A stretch of DNA of 64,000 bases from Chondrilla cf. caribensis (taxonomy: Eukaryota; Porifera; Demospongiae; Chondrillida; Chondrillidae), in contig OZ026565.1 of NCBI GenBank assembly GCA_964020155.1, positions 1,263,501-1,327,500 of the forward strand. Direction: 5' to 3'. Both the position numbers and the translations under genes were made by a program. How positions within the stretch are numbered: position 1 is the stretch's first letter; each line of letters starts with the position of its first letter. Positions 59,240 to 64,000 of the stretch are shown here, in pieces. The notes under the pieces are model-generated. The model worked only from the letters and a program-made list of their open reading frames with translations, made no database searches and was not told the origin of the DNA.

Positions 59240-60430
59240 ACAGCTCAAACTGAGAGAGGCAACAACATGTTCACATGAGAATTGACCTAATTCCAGCTGA
59301 TTTCAAAGTCGACCATTCGTAGTCTACATTGGGGACATCGAAATGCACAGCCATTGTGACGTCCATGTTGGCAGGAATTTATAAACTGATCATGTCGGAG
59401 GCACTCATGCATTAGTGCACATTTTATTCCTAACATTGTCCAGTTCAAATGCACACATGTGTCTCACACCAAAAACATTTAGTGGAGGAGGTCCTGGAAT
59501 TTCTTATAGGTCATCCCAGAATATTTTGAAGCCAGTTTTGTGAGAATGGATACCATAGGATCAAACACCACAAATGTTACCAGTACTCTGCGGCTTGTAC
59601 TGAGAAGGATTCATGCAATCCAATACTCTTCAGAACAAGTAGTTTACTTTTCCAAACTAATGGGCTGCTCTCTCTCCCTAACTTAATTAGTTGGGAACCT
59701 TATAATACAATACAATTACAATACAAATGTATAATAGTAAACATGTTCAAAGGAACCCCAAACTCTTGTTAAGAACCTGTGCTTGTACAAGTTAGGGTAT
59801 ATGAATAAAGTTAGATAGTGTGTGTTTAATATTGAATGAATATGTGTTTAATATTGAATCAATTGAATGATTTAGTATGAATTAGGTCAATTCTCATGTT
59901 CACATGAGAATTGACCTAATTCTAGCTGCTTTCAAGGTCAGCAATTCATAGTCTACATTGGGGACATGGAAATGCACAGCCATTGTGACGTCCATGTTGG
60001 CAGGAAGTTATAAACTGATGGAGGCACTCGTGCATTAGTGCACGAAATCCGTAGGACATTTTGTTCCTAACATTGTCCAGTTCAAATGCACACATGTGTC
60101 TCACGCCAAAAAAATATTCAATTAAGTGTGAGGAGTTCCTGGAATTTCTTATAGGTCATCCTGGATATTTTGAAGCCAGTTCTTGTGAGAATAGATACCA
60201 TAGGATCAAACACCACAGATGTTACCAGTACTCTGTGGTTTGTACTGGGAAGGATTCATGCAATCCAATACTCTTCAGAACAAGTAGTTTGCTTTTCCAA
60301 ACTAATGGGCTGCTCTCTCTCCCTAACTCAATTAGTTGGGAACCTTACAATACAATACAATTACAATACAAATGTATAATAGTGCTTGTACAAGTTAGGG
60401 TATATGAATAAAGTTAGATAGTGTGTGTTT
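59240..60430 (+). repeat. Tandem duplication of about 620 bp within A intron 4 (chimera 3)
   Basis: The block containing GAGAATTGACCTAATTC, GTCTACATTGGGGACAT and the downstream GTCATCC...GAAGCCAGTT sequence occurs at about 59240-59850 and again at about 59895-60430. The other A-type introns have it once. Confidence 0.75.
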
Positions 60431-60491
60431 AATATTTGAGATCTTTGAACCAGGCACACAGGTACACAGCTGTGTTTGCATTTTATGTGTG

Positions 60492-60493
<2 letters not shown>

Positions 60494-60555
<62 letters not shown>

Positions 60556-60574
60556 CTGCATGCATCCATGCGTG

Positions 60575-60609
<35 letters not shown>

Positions 60610-60680
60610 ACGTGCGTGTATCCGTGTGTGTGTGTGTGTGTGTGTGCACGCATGCGCAATGTGTGTGTTTGTGTGTTGAT
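60494..60680 (+). repeat. Compound (TG)n tract before B exon 5 of chimera 3
   Basis: TG repeats are interrupted by ATCTGCATGCATCCATGCG and other short stretches, matching 44401-44575 in chimera 2. Confidence 0.9.
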
Positions 60681-62342
60681 CCACGCCATGTGTACACTGA
60701 GTCTCGTGTATCTCCTCTTATGTGGACTGGCACCATCACCATTTATTCTAGTCTTCTGTAGATATGTAATCGTGTGTGTGCAGTGTGCAGGTATGTAATA
60801 CTTCATCATGTATTTATCTCTCTATTAATGTAGATTGTGACCATCACCAACCTTCCCAGTTCTCTGTCTGGAGAGTCCTTTCAGTGTGTGTTTGGTGGTT
60901 TTGGTAGTGGAGAACTAACAGCAGTCAGTGGAGACATGTTCTCTTATAGTGTACCAAATATATCGTCCTTTGTGGGGGAAGGTGGGTATAGAAGTATGTT
61001 TACGAAGTGTATTTGTTCAATGTACAGAATATAACACTATGTACATAATATATAGAATGCCACAAGAAATTTGCCCATGATGTGTGCAGTACCAGTATAT
61101 TCCACAGATTATAGACTCAAAATTGTCAAATAGTTGCTAAACTTCCAATTTGGCAAATTTAATTGCTGTCATATTTTCAAAGGATGTAGATTGGTAAATG
61201 GTAGTGACCCTTGGGAATGTAGTCCAACATCAAGTAGCATTCCTTTGCTACCCATGGTGGTAGTAGGGTATCACAGCTGTATCCTCACTTTCTCTGTTGT
61301 GTAGTTAAAGGTGTGTGTTACCTTAGTGACAATGAAAATCATATTTAAGTTCACCTCCATAAATTTTGTTATCGTCATACGTAACCACAACAAATTGATG
61401 TGTATGCTGGTTGTCTCATTAGACATTTTTAGTCATGGATGGGATATCTCCACTCATGCAGAAAGTCCTAATAGTACCTGGATTCACTTCTATTTGACTA
61501 GACTAAGTTTGTTCACCAGGAAGGTTTAAAGCACTCCTGCCCTTCACCCTGCATTTGGTGTTATCCCTTGATGTACGTACTTATTAGGTACGTATGTATT
61601 TGGTGTATGTGTGAGACATTATGTAATCCAAAGAACACAATAATATCAATGTACATGTTACATGCATACACTACATATAACAGGTTATTTTATATAAAGT
61701 TATTATTTAACTGTTGTCCAGATTTACATCACATTCTCAGATAGAAACAATAAACATTGCTTGTTTTTATCAATTCTTGAGTGATGAATCTCATTACTGG
61801 CTTAAACTGGCTCAAAATGAGGAAGCCAATAACATGTTGACTCACAATTTGGCTTCATTCCAGCTTATATCTTATTATGGACATGTCAACAATTGACCAC
61901 TTTATTGTCAACTCAGACTCCTGTCTGCACAATGTCTTGAGATGTTACCAATAAAGCTCAATTGGTTGTTTTATGGGTATGTGAGGGTCACTAATTAGTT
62001 GACTTCACTTGGTTAAGGTCTACTAAGCGGTTGACTCTACCTGGGTAAGGTCTACTAAGTTGGTGCCCCTATTTACCTGGGTTTGTGCTTGTTTACTGTA
62101 AATCTGTGAAGCAGCCGATAGAAATGCATATCAAAACACACAAAATCCAGTACTGCATGATAATTAATAATTGGAAGGTATAATAAAAACCTGCTATATT
62201 GAAATGTATTATAATATTTTATACGTGTATATTTTTGGGCTTCCTTGTGTAGACACACAAACAGTGAACTTCACTTTGAGGTCAACTCTTCACAACATTG
62301 ATTTTGGGTTAGTTGTGGATGGAGTGACTTTCTACGACTGTT

Positions 62343-62914
62343 TTGTAGTGTAACTGTTGAACGTATAGTCATTAATTTCATCCATACATTATACATAATA
62401 GAGTGATACTGCTTTCAGTTTTTTATTCAATTTGTAACTTTTTGTCATCATTATTTTTGCAGTTTTGTAGTTAATATATTATAATTGAATGTATATGGAG
62501 TTAGTTTATTTCACTGTTTAATCAGAATTAATCCATAGGGCGTATATAATAGATGTAGATATATATAGGTATGTATAGGTATTATATCTACATCTATATA
62601 ATATTATACGCCCTATGGATATACATTGCCTAAGCGACGGAAACAGTTAACCTACAGTTAATACCGCTCGGTAATAATTATTGATTAATATATGTATAAT
62701 ATGAAAACTAAATTATTTTTTGAAATTCTGTACATTCTGCATACCAAATTCTAATACGTTCATATCACGCACGTGTGCACGGTTGCTTTCCGGAAATTAT
62801 TTAGCCTATGTGATAGCGACGACCGATCTCGACTAATATAAATAACAATTACTGTAACAGTATAATAGTCATAATACCGTGTTATTAGGTTGCGGTGGAC
62901 ACAGATTAACAAGG
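62343..62914 (+). promoter_or_regulatory. Spacer with palindrome, upstream of type B gene (copy 3)
   Basis: It holds 3' flank sequence, then an inverted repeat with arms 62532-62563 and 62583-62619, the ATTGCCTAAGC block and CACGCACGTGTGCACGG at 62766-62782, 149 bp before the ATG. Confidence 0.5.
62532..62619 (+). repeat. Inverted repeat (hairpin) upstream of B gene copy 3
   Basis: The arms begin TCCATAGGGCGTATATAATA and end ATTATACGCCCTATGGA. The left arm differs from copy 2 by an added AT step, and the right arm also carries extra AT steps near the same place, so arm complementarity is largely kept. Confidence 0.85.
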
Positions 62915-64000
62915 ATGTTCTTTGTCGCTTTGTTATTGCTTTTGGTTCGAGAAAGTGATTGTCAATCCAATCAGTCCAACAGTGTCCTAACCTCCTCCAT
63001 CCTCAAAAGCGCCTTAGTGAGCAAATCTGGTAACGTATTCGTCTCGGACTTCAACACGGTCTATCTCCTCAATGGAGACTTGAGTGAAGTGATCCAGATG
63101 GACAGGAACGAAGGACAGTCTCCCGAAGGAATGACTCTGACCAGAGATGAAGGTAGACTCGTCGTGTGTTGGGCCAATTCGGTTGATAGCGGTGGTCAAG
63201 AAGTGAACACTGCTCCTTGTTCGATCTACAACTCGTCCACTTTGGATGTTCTTGTCAACGTGACACTACCTGCATCAACTGGAGTAGGAGCTCCGAGAGG
63301 AAACAGATACTTTGTCAGCAGAGGGTTCACTGGTGGCAGTGGAGAGACGTTCTTTGTCATGTCTGTCATGAATGATATCACATTGTCGCCCTTCAGAATT
63401 GTTACTCGACGTCTTTACCATCGTGAATATAGTGTTTCCAACGGAAAAGTTGAAAGACAAGAGGTTCATGACCTTCAAGATAGTGATTTGACCAGTCGAA
63501 CCTACCACAGCGGAATAACCGTGGGTAACTACACGTACATAGTCGCAAGCGATTATACAGGTAGTAGAAGACTTGTTAGTGTGATTAGATTGTGTGACAG
63601 CACTACAAGATGGGATAGCTGGTACGAGATTCAACTCATCTGTGGAACAGTCAGTGGAACACTATCAGACTTTAGTAATTGGTTGTCAGACGCCAATTTC
63701 TTAACAGTAGAGGACGGAGCCAGTGAAGCCATGTTGTTGGTGACAGTGTTGACATCGGGATCTGATGTAACATGTAGTTTTCCACTGTCTAGTATAGACT
63801 CAAGTGCTAGAGGATTACTGCAGTACTGTCAGAGTAACAATGTAACACTGCCTTTTCCATGGATCAAAAGAAATATTGGAGAATGTGGATCCAGTGTAAG
63901 TAGAACCTTTATCAAGTTATACATTATACTGGCATTGCATGATCATCAATATTAGGCTTAGGCTAAACGTAATGGAGTTGAATGTAGCTAGCTAGAAATT
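62915..64000 (+). CDS. Type B plexin-like receptor, exon 1 (gene continues past window)
   Basis: Exon 1 runs 62915-63895 (327 codons) and ends GGATCCAGT before a GTAAGT donor, exactly as in the two complete B genes. The start is the ATG of MFFVALLLLLVRESDCQS; the upstream in-frame GTG is not a eukaryotic start. The exon encodes the signal peptide and about 300 residues of the sema-like domain (NTVYLLNGDLSEVIQMDRN, PCSIYNSSTLDVLVNVTLP). Compared with the other copies it has its own in-frame variants in the segments after FFVMS, after HDLQ and after YIVAS. Later exons lie beyond 64000. Confidence 0.88.

Larger units (their letters stand above)
56848..62342 (+). pseudogene. Chimera 3: type A 5' half joined to type B remnants
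   Basis: Exon 1 (56848 to about 57409) is broken by a 2-bp insertion that makes a stop right after GICV, a 1-bp deletion near 57000, a 4-bp insertion near 57163 and a TAA near 57357. Exon 2 (58189-58357) is open, exon 3 (from 58496) has a 2-bp deletion near 58606, and exon 4 is only its last 45 bp (58901-58945), the same truncation as in the A pseudogene at 39415. A intron 4 carries a tandem duplication. B exon 5 (60834-60981) is open but has Cys changed to Tyr (TCTTATAGT). B exon 6 (62253 to about 62342) is joined to 3' flank after TFYDC, as in chimera 2. Confidence 0.85.

Overview
The window is animal genomic DNA, not bacterial: coding sequence is cut into many small exons with GT/AG borders and consistent phases, introns are short and AT-rich, and (TG)n/(CA)n microsatellites are everywhere. 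The encoded proteins are plexin-like receptors (sema - PSI - IPT/TIG - transmembrane). Compact introns, short intergenic gaps (about 440-470 bp between adjacent receptor genes) and a lineage-specific plexin-like expansion suggest an early-branching invertebrate, most likely a demosponge of the Amphimedon type. The species is inference only.

Layout, all receptor genes on the + strand. 1-2750: decayed retroelement on the minus strand. 2976-7346: type B receptor, exons 6-17 only. 7816-13121: A/B chimeric pseudogene. 13366-15305: LINE fragment on the minus strand. 15738-24952: complete type B gene (17 exons, 1644 codons, every splice phase closes). 25399-36987: complete type A gene (22 exons, about 1460 codons). 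37431-42087: type A pseudogene with internal deletions. 42501-46264: second A/B chimera. 46872-56397: second complete type B gene (17 exons, 1550 codons). 56848-62342: third A/B chimera. 62915-end: third type B gene, first exon only. The module [A/B chimera + B gene] therefore occurs three times, with two extra A copies between the first and second modules.

Types A and B have the same overall plexin ectodomain plan but clearly different sequences. Both end in a juxtamembrane helix of plexin character followed by an almost identical last exon. No plexin RasGAP domain is encoded. The last exon instead carries an acidic tail with NPAY, YVNE, YMDM/YEEM and proline-rich motifs. In type B this exon contains a 165-bp in-frame tandem repeat carrying the NPAY motif, with 1, 6 or 4 copies in the three B genes (1 in type A). 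The type B sema exon shows in-frame length-variable segments in an otherwise nearly identical background. Together these features (tandem paralogs, variable ectodomain loops, a shared exchangeable signalling tail, chimeric donor fragments) make the cluster a candidate diversified recognition or receptor system. That role is inference; the gene structures are read directly from sequence.

At least five transposable-element insertions with recognisable ends sit in introns or spacers: a TA-flanked element with a PHD-finger ORF, a hAT-like MITE with an 8-bp target duplication, two TA-flanked MITEs and a shared snap-back element.
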